64,000 nucleotides of DNA from Ancylostoma caninum (Eukaryota > Nematoda > Chromadorea > Rhabditida > Ancylostomatidae): assembly GCA_037903475.1 (NCBI GenBank), contig JBAJFG010000047.1:3696001-3760000 (forward strand), given 5' to 3'. This document shows positions 12,733 to 25,200 of this stretch, piece after piece. The notes under the pieces were generated by a model, which made no database searches, was not told the DNA's origin, and worked only from the letters and a program-made list of their open reading frames with translations. A program made the translations under genes and the position numbers. Each line of letters opens with the position of its first letter. Within the stretch, counting starts at the first letter, position 1.

Positions 12733-13201
12733 TTCACAGATGATTGAAGCATACTGCATCAACACACTACCTAAGACCGTTCCAACAGTTACAGTATCAG
12801 TAGAAAATGAGAAGGAAAACGTAGTTGAATGAAAAAAAAAACAGAAAAGGACGGGCAGATACCGAAAAGGAAGTGCTTATTGAAAAATTGAATACGACAT
12901 ATTCTCAGGAGGACGATGACAATGTATGTACCAATAGACAAGCCAGCCAGTGAATCATACATTAAAAACATTAAAATCGTGGTTCATTGCCCATATAGTC
13001 AATAAGAATAGACGGGTGAAGGGTTCTTTTGCTCGCAGTGGAGACGTGAATACGGCCCGAGCAGGAATATAGTTTCTTCGTTACCTTCGACTGGAAGCTT
13101 TAGTCAAGGTGGAGGGATTTTTTTCTTCTCTTTGACTGTCAAACACTCATTCACTGCATCCTATGCTAGCTTCAATGTATAAGTTGTCATTTTACGACGT
13201 A
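12733..13201. other. Region upstream of the DEG/ENaC gene
   Basis: The minus frame at 12789-12971 includes a hydrophobic stretch (LSIGTYIVIVLLRI) but has no convincing splice connection to the channel exons. Nothing else is supported here; by position it would hold the channel gene promoter. Confidence 0.3.
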
Positions 13202-14756
13202 CAGTAGCGAGCAAAAAGATTGCAACTATTGGTTTTTCGTCTATAACTTCTTCCAAAGCAGAGCGTGAGAGTTCAAATTTTTATGGGAGTTGTAGATACT
13301 CATGGGAGATAGAAACAAGGAATAATCCCTTTACTCCATTCACTTCACGTTTTTAAGAAAAAAGTTTCTCACAGCGGCCTAAATCTGAAATTTGGAACCA
13401 TCCGCAATGTCTCATAAAATAACGTCTATCGTTAGGATCTAACCACGAATAAGTTCTTTACAGCAGATCTGACCCGTCTGTACTTGAAAATGTGTATGCG
13501 CTGACCAGTGATTGACATCTACAAGGACTATGTGAGATTAGTTCAGCTGTGATCCTCTTTGGGTGTTTCTGTCACCCTGGCTCCACCTATCGGCTCTACT
13601 TAAGAGGGAGGGATACCCCTGATGGTTCTATAAGTCTGGCTAGAAGTGCTTGGTTTCAACGCAGCTTATTGCTCCCTCGTAGTTCCGAAATATTCGGGCT
13701 TGTTGCCGTGCAGCTAATCGCGCACATCACGCAAAATAAGTTTTGGAATTTTTTCTGTCTCGAGGAGGAAGATACCTTGAGGATCCCTTAAATGGCAAAG
13801 ATTCTCCAGGGTTCCTAGAATATTGCAGTGTGCGTGGCGACTCATGCCGGTTTGAATTTGATGAGGTAGATATTGCTAAAATGCAATGAACACTACGAAA
13901 CATCACCGGAGCAGGATACTGCGACCTGGCACTATAAAAACTGGCTAATTCAGTTTAAATTAGATGAAACAAACAACACGAGACATTTTTAAATCAAAAG
14001 GCTCTAGGCGAAGTGGGGAAACTCGTAGGCGGAACAAGGGGCCACACATGCTCGTGCTAGTGACCAGCACTCTTCACTTCAAGTAGTCCTGTTTCGATAA
14101 ATCTAAGGCGGCATGAATCGTCACGCACGCGGCAATAGTCCAGAGACCCTGGAGAATCTTTACCATTCATGGGATCCTCAAAGTATCCTCCTCCTCGAGA
14201 CAGAAAAAATTCCAAAACTTATTTTGCGTGATGTGCACGATTAGCTGCACGGCAACAAGCCCGAATATTTCGGAACTACGAGGGAGCAATAAGCTGCGTT
14301 GAAACCGAACGTTTCTAGCCAGACTCATAGAACCATCAGGGGCATCCCTCCCTTTTAAATAGAGCCGATAGGTGGAGCCAGGGTGACAGAAGCACCCATA
14401 GAGGATCACTGCTGAACTAATCTCACATAGCTCTGTAGATGTCGACCAGTGGTCAGGGCATGCACATTTTCAAGCACATACGGGTTGGCTCTACTGCAAG
14501 GAACCAATCGTGGTCAGATCCTAACGATAGACGTCATTTTATGAGACATTGAGGATGGTGCCAAAATTCAGATTTAGGCCGCTGTGAGAAAAATTTTTCT
14601 TAAAGAACGTGAAGTCAATGGAGTAAAGGGTTTATTCGTTGTTTCTATCTCGCATGAGTATCTACAACTCCCAAAAAAATTTGAGTTCCCACGCTTTGCT
14701 TCGGAAGAAGTTATAGACGAGAAACCAAAAGCTGCAATCTTTTTGCTCGCTACTGC
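13202..14756. repeat. Large foldback element with about 660-bp inverted arms
   Basis: Left arm 13202-13860 and right arm 14098-14756 are inverted copies at roughly 90% identity by eye, separated by about 237 bp. Both ends start CAGTAGCGAGCAAAAAGATT, resembling a Tc1-type terminus, and TA precedes the left end. Both arms contain the same 80-codon open frame (CFCHPGSTYRLYL, SLLLPRSSEIFGL), which matches nothing I recognise and may be fortuitous. It is most simply a foldback or non-autonomous Tc1/mariner-superfamily transposon. Confidence 0.85.
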
Positions 14757-17700
14757 ACGTCTGTAACCACATCATGGCCCAACAGACGCGCAAAATATCA
14801 GGCACGAGTTTCAACACAAATATCATCAAGATTATGAAAAATTCCGTGCTGTCCGGCAGCAAATCTCGCTTTCTTTGGCTCTTCAGAAATAAGCCAAATT
14901 CGGTCATAGGGAGTATTAGGTAGTAGTGAAAGTTTATAGGATGTAGTAGCACTGTTTTCCATGTCTTTGGGTCATAAGGGAAAATTGCCGAGTTCTTAAA
15001 TAGCGCTTTAAAATTGCATATCATCGACATGTGTTCGTGATAGGATTTGTCATACCGGAGGTTGGCCAAAATAACGTGGGGTAGAGTGAACGCCTTTTGA
15101 CGCACAAGTATCAGTTACGATGAAGAGGAGTGATAGGTAGGTCTAGCCCCCTTCCCGGGAGAGCCCTGTGATCGAAGGCATCCGTTGTTGAAAGGAACAT
15201 GTATTTTATAAGAAAGAGACATCAGTCATACTTTGGTCCGCTCGTACAGCACTCGCAAAAAAGAGAAAATAAAGAAATGACCAGCTGACTTGCCTGATTG
15301 ATCAAATGCCCAAAAGAAATGAGCAGTAAATACAATAGCCTAGTGAAAAATGTAGAATGTGTACCACTGACGTTGTACAAAGTGTTTCTAACCAATCACT
15401 AGCAAGCAGAGCTAGCTTCTTTTGTTTTCACAGAAATGTATAAAAATGTATAAAAACCATATCCAGAGCAAACTCCGTAAAGAAACGGTTCCAGTGCTCT
15501 AGCCTAACACATGCTGTTTTGGGCGCAAGTGCACACTGTACACTCGCCAATGTCTTTAGCAGTAATAAAAATAATATTTCTTTCGAAAAATCACTCGCAA
15601 GCAGAATTTTCCCACACTGGCATTGGAGATGTGGACCAAAACCTCATGGTCGTCAAAATTTGATGATCGTTTTTCATCTGTGAAGCTCACGTCGCAGGAT
15701 TTGAACCTCTTGCAACATCCTTGAACTCGCTCCTTCACTAAACAGTTTGCTAAGATCGCGCAATGACTACGCTTCATTCCAATATTGCTCGCAGTGGTAA
15801 GGTATAACACGGCGAATATGGTCATGAATTTTGATTCCACAAATTGAGACAGGAGAATTACTTTTATTGAGAATTTTTTAGACCTCATTTATTAACGAAC
15901 AGAGAGTAGCGAAAAGAAGCAATAATTATGCACCAATCCAAAAGTTGCTCAACCAATGAGTGATTTTTATACCACTGCTCACCCCATAGGTGGTTTTTTT
16001 TTTCATAGCAAAGTGCCAGTAAGTGGTTGCGGCTTAGCAATCGGGCAACGTGCTTTTTGTAGAGTTGAAGGAGTGCGATGGTCGCGACAACGTGGTCTAT
16101 GCCTGCTCTTCCAGCTTCTAACTAGCCATCGAATCCACGTAGGGACGCGCGCTGTCGGAAGGAAAGTCCATGTCGATGTCTATTTTTTACGATAATGGCA
16201 TTTAGCGTGAGCAGTTGAAATTTGTAGATGAAGACGTAGCTCGTTAGCACCTCTGGAAAAGCAATCCTCTGTCTCTTGGCTTGAATGGTCCTCCAGCAGG
16301 CAACATTACTTAACTGTTCCCGGAGTACGTAGTAAGAACGTACTATACATATTTGGAATATTGAACCCAATTTTTTCTTATTGATTCATATGGTCTCATA
16401 CTGAGAATGCTGATGCCTATGGCGGTACAGATCCAGTAGAATCTATAGGTAAAACCCAATGCTAGGGCTCGAAAGCACTCAGATTGTCGCACGTGAAAAT
16501 CACTGTGAGCGTAGCGTTCGATAAAATTAAAAGGTTAATGACACAGTCTCTTTTTGCAAAGTTTCGGATTCTCGCAAAATCGTAGTCCTTAAGAGGCACT
16601 TGTTCTGATATATCAGAGTTGGCATTATTTTCTCACTGTAAGAGAGTGTTAACAGCAATGAGCCGCAGTATAGTAGATATATGGTGTTTACTGACAAAAT
16701 TAAGAAAAGCAGAAGAGGTAAACGAAACAAGTGTCAAGTCAAAAAAAATTCTGCGAAAATTCGCAAACAGATTCCGTTGGACGAGGCTGTGAAACGTCAC
16801 CATTCAAAATGTGCTCCAGGAATTTCCTTCCCCATTACCACATTTTTCATAGTGTATGTGTTTGCTCAGAACCTTGAACATTCCATGTGATTACAAAAAG
16901 ATGTATACTTGGTATCTGCATCTCATGTTTACCCACAAAGTATCCATTACTAATGCAAGAACAGTGTGGTGCTTTGCATCGAGAGAGGCCAATGAGGCTG
17001 AGCTCTGTGATAGGCCAGTGTTATTGACCAATCGCAGAGCTCGGCTTCACACCATTTCCTAATACAGCGCAGCACACCGCCACGGGGATCAAATGCCGCC
17101 AGAACATTCGTAAAATAGATGCAAAACTGGAAAGGAAACCCCCAGGAAATGAGAAGCTTTTCTGGATGACTGCTTCAGACGATGGCCCCTGATTAACGCT
17201 AGAAAGCGTAGTTGAAGGAATTAACTTTGAGAAGACAAATTACCACTTAAGCCTAGATTCCATACATTAATAATTACAATGGATGTGATATTACAAAATA
17301 AAACATCAAAAATTCCTCCCATCCGACATAAAAACCTGCGCGAAAACCGAAAACATCGGGAATAGGGAAGAAAACGCAGCAAGCAACGATTATAAGAGCC
17401 ATGTTTTCACTACATAGATAACCAACCCATTGGTAATCTCCGCGTTCTACGACTAGGAATCAACAAAAGGTCACTCATACTGTCCATCTGTAACACTGCA
17501 AAAAACATGACACCTACTGCCAAGAGATGAAAATTAAATCTCATAAGCAGGTAGTGATTAGATAACGTATGAGTTCATTCTCCCACAATCTGTCAAGGAA
17601 TGTCGTGTATGCAGTCGCAAAGCAAACTTCGTGTCATTACATTGACCAATGAACAATCTTTTGGCAATAATACGCTGATAGAAGGAAAAAAGTACTGAAG

Positions 17701-20005
17701 GAAAAACTCGTATAAAGGGAGACGAGAAAGCGCTCATAATCTTCTTGGAACTAGAGCGCTTCCGACTGCAGCCAAGGCTTCTCTTGTTTCTGCGGCTATT
17801 GCTGCGAATACTACTTAGATGATCGGCGCCCATTTCTACCACCTCTCTAAGATCTCGTTGAACCTTATTTTTTTTCATAAACCCTATAGTAAGGAAAATA
17901 ATGCACACTTCAAACACGAAAGCGTAAGTAAATAATGATGAAGTGAAGTGTAGAAAGCAAGACTACACACAGCTCGCCCCAGAAGCGCCATGATTTCAAC
18001 TAGGTACTACATCTGTGGACGTTGACCTTACTGTGAGCGATGTTATACCTGTGAAAGTGAATAAAAGGCCGGTCCATCTAGAGAGAGGAAAAACAGAGAA
18101 ATGAGAGAGGCAGACATTGATGAAACATCTATGACCATCTAAAGAAACCTTTCTATAAAGCTTGTTTAGGTGGATAGAAAATAAATGTGCATTAATTTCA
18201 CTGCCTCATCCTCAAAAAGAACTTTTTCGGTCTTCCTTACCCGCAGTATTAGATGTGGCGCCGGTTCATAACGTACATATTTTCTGCAGCTTACACAAAA
18301 TTTCGTTGACTATGGAATGTGGACATCCCGGAAGAAGTCCTTTTTGAAAAGAACGCTAACACCTTAGTTGAGAGTCCAACATGCATTTCAATGGAAATCA
18401 AGCAGGGAAAAGATGACGAGATATGATGATGATTCCAGTATTACCTCCCACTACGAAACGTATTATCTTCCTCAAAAAAACCATTTCAGAAAAATCAGAA
18501 AGCAGACATCAATGGACAGAAAGAGCCGACACCGAGCGAAATGAGCACAAGTCAATACCCAATGGCATAGTTGGTCTAAAAATACGATACTCTTCACTGG
18601 TTCCGCGTAAAAAGTAATTAAATTGGCAATTAATGCTGTAATCACCATGTGATAATGATAAGGGCTAGGTGATCTCATCCAGAGATGCAGCGCTGGTAAT
18701 ACAATTGCATCACTTCCCCGAACACGCTAATATTAGTGTGGGTAAGGTCATGAAACATGCTCATAATTCCTTCTGACATCCGATAAGTTGTGGGCTATCA
18801 GTTGGTGAGATGAACCGCAACCCGTGTACCCAAAGAATGTGACTTGAGGACCAAAAACGTGGCCAATTCCCAAATACACTCAACACCTTATCGAAACCTA
18901 CTGCTGTTTTTAGCCTGTGATTATTCTACCTTCTTCTTTACTTTCTTGTGATGCCTACAAGCGCTGGCCACGCTAATGATATATGTATAATATTATGCTT
19001 CGTTAATGTGTTGAGTCAACATACAGCAATGGCTCCAGCAACATTTGCTTCAGAAAACTGTAGAATCCCATTCAAAGTACCACCGCTAGTACTCTATCCA
19101 GGTTCAAAAAAGGAAAATAAAAATAAAAGAAACGCCAATGAGGCCAGGAAATGCCAGACCTTCTTAGTGGTACGAATGAATGACTAAGAGAGGCAACGAG
19201 GAGGAAAACAGTAAATTCAAATCCATGCAATCTTTCCAAGAGAAGGGCAGCAAATTCCTCTAATCAGCTCCCTTAAAACCTTTACCTCTCATCGGTTTCC
19301 CGTCGATAACAGGAAGACAGCGGAAATGACGTGTCACCTCGTCATTCGCAACAAATATCAAAACCTGATATCAATACTTCTAACTTTCCTTATCGAAACT
19401 GCAACTACTTGAGGAAATAGAAATTGAAATTTGAAAATTGAAATTTCTGAAGTCTGAAGATAATAAGGACTAGCAAATGAATAAAACAGATTCAATGTCA
19501 TGGACTCAACAACAACAACATTTTATGAAATGATGACAAATGAGGAGGCATTTGAACTCCTGCTCGAATGAAGTGGGATAAGCCTCGCAATCTCTAGCCC
19601 ACCACAGGTTGGCGCTTAACAGTAACAAAGTGCAACATTATCAGTGATTGGGGAGATAATAAGTCCTGCTGCTGAGGAATAAGCTGTTAGGCCGTGTGGA
19701 GGCAAACATTTCTCAAACTCGATAAAGGTTACACTAAAGGTAGGTCGGATAGTAGACGAGAAGAGTTATCATGAGCATACTTTCATTATACAGAGGAATT
19801 TGTTTAGAGATCCCAATCAACCCAAAAGTATTAGGTTCTCCGTAAAATAATTAGACAAATTGGTATGGTAATTTTTGAATGTCATATCTTGGTTACTTGC
19901 GAAGATGGGTTAACGGGAATTCATAAGTTAATGTACTACGTGGCAGAGCTTACCTTAGCTCATTTACTACAAAAGCCAGATGTACGGAGAGCAGAACCAC
20001 TTACC
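14757..20005. other. Intergenic stretch without a confident gene
   Basis: No gene could be assembled. Weak signals are: a minus frame at about 15600-15770 with CDVSFTDEKRSS, resembling the first catalytic Asp block of Tc1/mariner transposases; a minus segment at about 17730-17890 after a CTATAG acceptor (VQRDLREVVEMGADHLSSIR) that could be an exon; and a plus segment 18490-18570 after TTTCAG, open for 26 codons to a stop (EPTPSEMSTSQYPMA). None could be linked to other exons in phase. 16996-17044 contains a short near-palindrome around GAGCTCTG. Confidence 0.3.
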
Positions 20006-21130
20006 AACAATGGATCTGAAGGAGAAGATCTACCGAACAAATCTTCTATTGCAAAACTGTAGCGGCCATCGAGCCATGAGCGTTCAAGCTCTCTCCCGAC
20101 GGACGTGCTTTATCTGGGACCGCAAGTTCAAAAATGAAGAAGAATCACTCGACGAATCCCCTTGCACAGAAAGACCACCCACGCAGAAAAGGAGCGTCGT
20201 AGTCGCCACCTGTGAAGCCTAACCTGAACTTTCTGTGAGTGACATAGCAGGCCCAGACTGCCACCGTCCACGACATCCGCCGGACTTCTAGCAAAGTTCC
20301 GTAATTTCTCCGAGTTCTTCCTCATGTCCTGAACAAGAAGAGGCGCGTTGACGTGTGCACTTCTCTCCTCAGCCGCCGTCGTAAATTTGGTTGAATCGAT
20401 GAATCGATTCAATGCTTAACATAGATGCGAAGTACTGCACTCACGACAATACTCTATGCCGCAAACACCGAATCGATCTCGAGGACCTATCAAAACCACA
20501 GCTGAAGCGCGAAAACCATGACAAGAAAGAGCTGCCTTCCTTCTGGTGAAACGTCAGGGGTCCGGGCTTCTGGGAGCTGGTCCCAATTGCCTCTATGATG
20601 GATTCTCACTTGCTTTGTATTCAAATGGAAATGGTGGGCGAAATCCTCCGAAGTCGGCACACTGGAGGAGAGAAAATTCTTTTTCCTAAGGACAATGCAA
20701 GACCACACACTTCCAAGAAGAGCAAAAGTCCGTTTCAAAAGCGACCATAGTTGAGTATCTGTGCCCATGATCTGCACTTCTCGGGTGCCTCCGCGAATAC
20801 GGCACTATTTCTCGCGCTCTCGCGTTCTCTAATATCTTCACAACTATGTTCAATGGTGAAACACACTATATGAGAAACTGGCAGTTCTCGGAATCGATGT
20901 GGTACCCAACCCACCATATTCCCCTTTGCACCAAGCGACTTCCACGTCTTCAGGTCGATTCAATCCTTTTTTTTTCGCTAGGAAAAATTCAAAGGCAGAG
21001 CCGGGGTCAAAAGAGGGGTGACGACTTCTTGAGCTCAAAATCCTCCTCGCCCGTGGGATCCGCTCTCTTCCAGATAGATGGCGCTACGTGGTTGGACATT
21101 ATGGAGATAACAAGATTGATTTATAGTCAC
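20006..21130 (+). pseudogene. Mariner transposase pseudogene split by a MITE
   Basis: Plus-strand fragments in several frames follow the mariner order: N-terminus MDLKEKIYRTNLLLQN, HTH end KFKNEEESLDESP, SVSDIAGPDC, then KDNARPHTSKKSK (second catalytic Asp), then after a 146-bp insertion PTIFPFAPSDFHVFRSIQ (third Asp block) and a C-terminus RSLPDRWRYVVGHYGD near 21080. Multiple stops and frameshifts make it dead. Clear TIRs were not identified. Confidence 0.8.
20725..20870 (-). mobile_element. Short MITE (TATAGTSYGTTT termini) inside the mariner pseudogene
   Basis: About 146 bp, in reverse orientation to the copies at 31574-31719 and 36221-37647, with which it shares the core AGAAATAGTGC...GAGAAATGCAGAT...GGCACA.ATACTCAAC. 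The ends are imperfect inverted repeats (TATAGTGTGTTTCACC against AAACGGACT). It interrupts the mariner frame between the second and third catalytic Asp blocks. Confidence 0.75.
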
Positions 21131-22261
21131 TTCAAACGAAATTACCAACAAATTTGCGACTTGTTGGTTTTGATTAATTACTTTTTGGACAACCTGATAC
21201 TATGCTCTACAGTGAGATCCAAGCGGGAAAAACTGCAAACAGGTGAGCTACCCTTACAGCTGCTCGAACTAGCATTTTATTTATTGAGAGTTAAAATAAT
21301 TTTCTAACAAACGTTATTACTTGTATTCCACCCGGCGGGCATAGCAAATTCCAAGTAATCTACGGCTGGTAAGCCATCGACGCGAAATGACAGTAAATAC
21401 GGTAGCTTTACTGGTGCACAGGGGCGCACGCGATAAAACGAAGATGGTGCAGGTACATAGAAGGGTACACCATGCCATGCCTCTAACTAACCAGTGAGGT
21501 AGGTCGTACTTCTCTGACATTCTCTGCCAGATAAAAAGTTCACTTTCTGCTTGAAATTGAAAACAACCACAGCCCGTCAAATCCTCATTGGTAGAGTCGA
21601 TGATTTCCCATCATGTGCTAGAATGGGGCAAGAATCAAATAGACTTAGTTTTTGCATATTCCTTATAACCAACATGTTGAATTGTGCAGAATAACTAGGA
21701 AAACTGGTTTAGGAAAGTTTCCGCGCCATCACGGGAAAAATATGCTGTAAAATTCCTTGAACTCCGTCATGGAAGACAAATATGACCCATCATTCCAGAA
21801 AAGAAGAAGATAATTTGGGAAAAAATTCAGCAAGGAATCCACATTAAAACAAGCAGACTGAGCATAAAAATGATAACAACAACAGAAGATCTTCTGAACT
21901 CCTGGCGAAACGCTCATTAATAATCAAAATCACAGATCACAGAAGCTGTTCATGTATCACCAATGCTTTCTTGTTTATTGCTTATCTAATCACTTACCTT
22001 TTATGGTTGTACGCCTGTCGTTACGTCAACGATACAAATATACAGCGTTGCTGCAGCCAGTAGATAATAGCTGACAAGAAAAGGAATGTTCCAGAAAATC
22101 AAGCTTCTCATATGGTGAAATACAGTGATGGTAATCTGGAATAAGCCTTGACAAAATATTATCAGAATATCATGTCTGGAAAGACCCTCCTATTTCTTAC
22201 CTTCTCAAAGAAAGAATAAACAATGGTCTCTCCTTAGGTAGCAGAAGCCAAGTGGACCCAG
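21131..22261. other. Interval downstream of the telomerase gene
   Basis: A minus segment 22001-22135, after a TTCCAG acceptor, is open for 44 codons and contains a membrane-like stretch (WNIPFLVSYYLLAAATLYIC) ending in a stop just before a GTAAGT. It might be a terminal exon of an unknown gene or 3' untranslated sequence of the telomerase gene. The rest shows no supportable feature. Confidence 0.25.
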
Positions 22262-25200
22262 TTAGGAGCTGTTGCCATCCCATCGACGCAGAAGTATGCG
22301 TCTCTGAAAGAGCAACAGTGGATGCCCCACATATCAAACGGATCTAACAAACGTGGGCGATATTTTAGCACTAGAAGTCAACTTTAACGAGGAAAATAAA
22401 TAGGCCACAAAACAAAGTGAATATTAAACCGGACATATTTGGAGATCTGCGTACCTTAGCATACTCCGCTTTCGAGAAGCAACGTGTCGCTCGAATAAGC
22501 TGAGCATCAGAGCGGTGTTGAAATACCTAGGATTTTCTGATTAGGAAATAAACGTACGATAGCACGAAAACTGTCCACCGGATTTTCCAGAAACTCCGAA
22601 TTTATAATCTTCTGCACTTCACAAATAATAAATGAGTCACACTCTCATGCGAAAAAAATACACCACATAAAATGTATGTAACAAATATGATGGCTAATGA
22701 GCGCACCTTATATCTTTTGGTGTCAATCATCCATCCGCACCATTTTAAGTACCGACCGCATCTTTGAACATTGGGAATTCGAAAAGAAGCCTGACAAACA
22801 AATGATTAAGCTCAGACACCTAAAAAGATCTTGATTCGTGAGTGAGAGGGAATGACACACTCAAAACTGTTTTTTGGAATTTTTGCAGAGATAGAACTTG
22901 CATGAATGGCACATGGTAAAGAACATAAAAATTTTTGACGGCTGTTTTTAATGCCTGTAGGCGGAGCTTTAGCCGCTTGATGTAGACGATTGACATCTAA
23001 TCAAAAATCTAGGACAACTCCTGCTACGGCGAAACCAGCTGGCTCTTTATTTCCATCAACAGTCGGCTACAATTGGTGAAGCCATAGCAGATTCTTGTGA
23101 TGCTTTGCCGCAATTACGCCATTTAAATGGTCATGAATAGTCAAAAGTGGTCTGAGTACAAATAAATACCAGAAATGACAGTTTGTCGCGACTTCGTGCG
23201 ACTCTTTTCTGTCATCGCTATGTTCATCAGGTCGCGCGCGCATGGTCTCCAAGCTCCTCTAAATTAGGCCCCGCCCTCTCCGCCGATAACGCATAAACTC
23301 TGAAGTCCGCCGCCGGACCAGCAAACGGGATAACGGGTGTGCCTGACCAGAAAACGGGAGATCTGAAGTTTGCCTGGCCAGTTTACAGCTGAACTGACGT
23401 TTTCAGATGTTGTCTGAACATTTTACGGGTCAACATCCGATCCGGCTCAATTTGCGGGTGTTGTCTGATCAGGTTCCCGGACTCGCTGTTTCCTGACCAG
23501 GAAACGGGTGTTGCCTGACCAGATTACGGGTATCGCCTGTTGCCTGACCAGATTACGGGTGTAGTAGGGAATTTTTGTATTCCCACCCATATTTTTCTAC
23601 AGTGCGAAGACATTTAGAGGTGGAGATTATGAGGGATGTGTCCTTAACGTCCTCCCATAAAGTCAAAAATTGCGCAATTTTTCGGTCAAAATGGATTTTC
23701 TCTATATTAACATACGAGTTGCAACCAGCAACATGTACGCAGCACAATGAAGGGGGGACTCGAGGTTGGAGTTGTGTTTCAAGCTTAGAGGCAAAAAGGG
23801 CTGTCATGAAGTGGCTCGTGCACACAAAGCTGGTTTGGAGTGATTCATCCTCGAGATTTTTGGTCGTAGAGTTGCATGGGACTTCGTGGGACCTCGCACT
23901 TCGAGCGGCCATGTCATCTGATTTTTGTAGGGATGTCCGGGCTGATGCCATGCCAGGCCAGCCTCCTGTTGTTGCCTGGCCAGTTTCCGGGTGTTGCCTG
24001 GCCAGTTTCCGGGTGTTGCCTGGCCAGTTTCCGGGTGTTGCCTGGCCAGTTTCCGGGTGTTGCCTGGTCAGTTTCCGCGTGTTGCCTGAACAGTTTCCGG
24101 GTGTTCATGGCTGCCTGATAAGATTCCGGGACTGAATTTCCTGACCAGTTCCCGGGTGTTGCCTGGCCAGTTTCCGGCTCTCGCATGCCTGGCCAGCAGG
24201 CAAGCACGTCTGCTGGCCAGGCAACGAGACCTGTAAAATGTTCAGGCGGCGGACTTCAGAGAATAGTCGACGCGCCAGTAGTAAAAGTTCATTCGTCGTT
24301 AGTCCATCGCGCAAAGCGGTTGCCAACACTCAATAGATGGTGTTAGATGATGGTCACAGTGTCGATTCCAACAGTACACAGGCCACGGGAAACAGGGAAG
24401 GAGCAACTCCAAGTCTGAGGTAACTCGACGTCTGCAAGGTCTGTTCGGAGGCGCTGAGCACTTGCTCACACTGCCGGCTTGTCCAAGCGGTCGAGGAGTT
24501 TGTGCTTGCTATGACTCCTAGTGACTAGGTTGGATCCTCCCCTCAGCGTTTATGTTGTATATCTGTATTGTATATAGTGTATATTGTATATAGTGTATAT
24601 ATTGTATATTTGTGTTCATTATTAAGCGGGTCATGAATTTGGGCAGTTTATGTGTTCGTGTTGTGTAGCGAGAACTAGTACAGACGGGTGCCGCAAATGT
24701 AGCGGTTGTATAGTCAGTACAGTTACCATCGTGCATATGTGCAGCGCTGGCAAGAGATGCTGGCAGCTCTCCTGCATTAACAGATGTGTCGTACTGTTGT
24801 GTACACATGAGTCAGTGTTGGTGGATCCGAGGATGCCCGGGTGCTAGTTGTGTAACAGTGGTGTATTGATATGGTTGGTAGCTTAGGGTCCTCAATTGTA
24901 GTTGTGCTGTGAACTGCGTGGCAGGCAGATCCATGCATTCTATCGACGCAAGCCAATCGTGTTACCAACCCTGGCGGATAGCATTCCGCTTGTATCAGCC
25001 GTGGTTTCCTCGCCCTTTGGTTCACTGGGCTACGTAATGGGTGAAGTGAGGAAACGACGACAAAATTAATAGGAATTCTAATCGTTCATCGTTTTTTTAG
25101 ACTAGAAAATAAAATAAAAAGTTTTCACATACCTGACACTTGTTTGCTCTCGCAGTTATTCCAAAGACATTTGGCTTTTGTAGCGTTTCCAAAATCTTGA

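Noticed and set aside
13549..14409. Duplicated 80-codon frame present in both arms of the foldback
   Set aside because: Duplicated because the arms are inverted copies; conservation reflects the repeat, and no transposase motif is convincing.
23553..24135. Overlapping frames of 186 and 132 residues on opposite strands
   Set aside because: One runs into the 22-bp minisatellite, whose period keeps frames open; neither has splice context or a recognisable domain.
24549..24620. TA/TG-rich tract considered as a promoter or telomere-like repeat
   Set aside because: Simple low complexity without a nematode telomere unit (TTAGGC) array.
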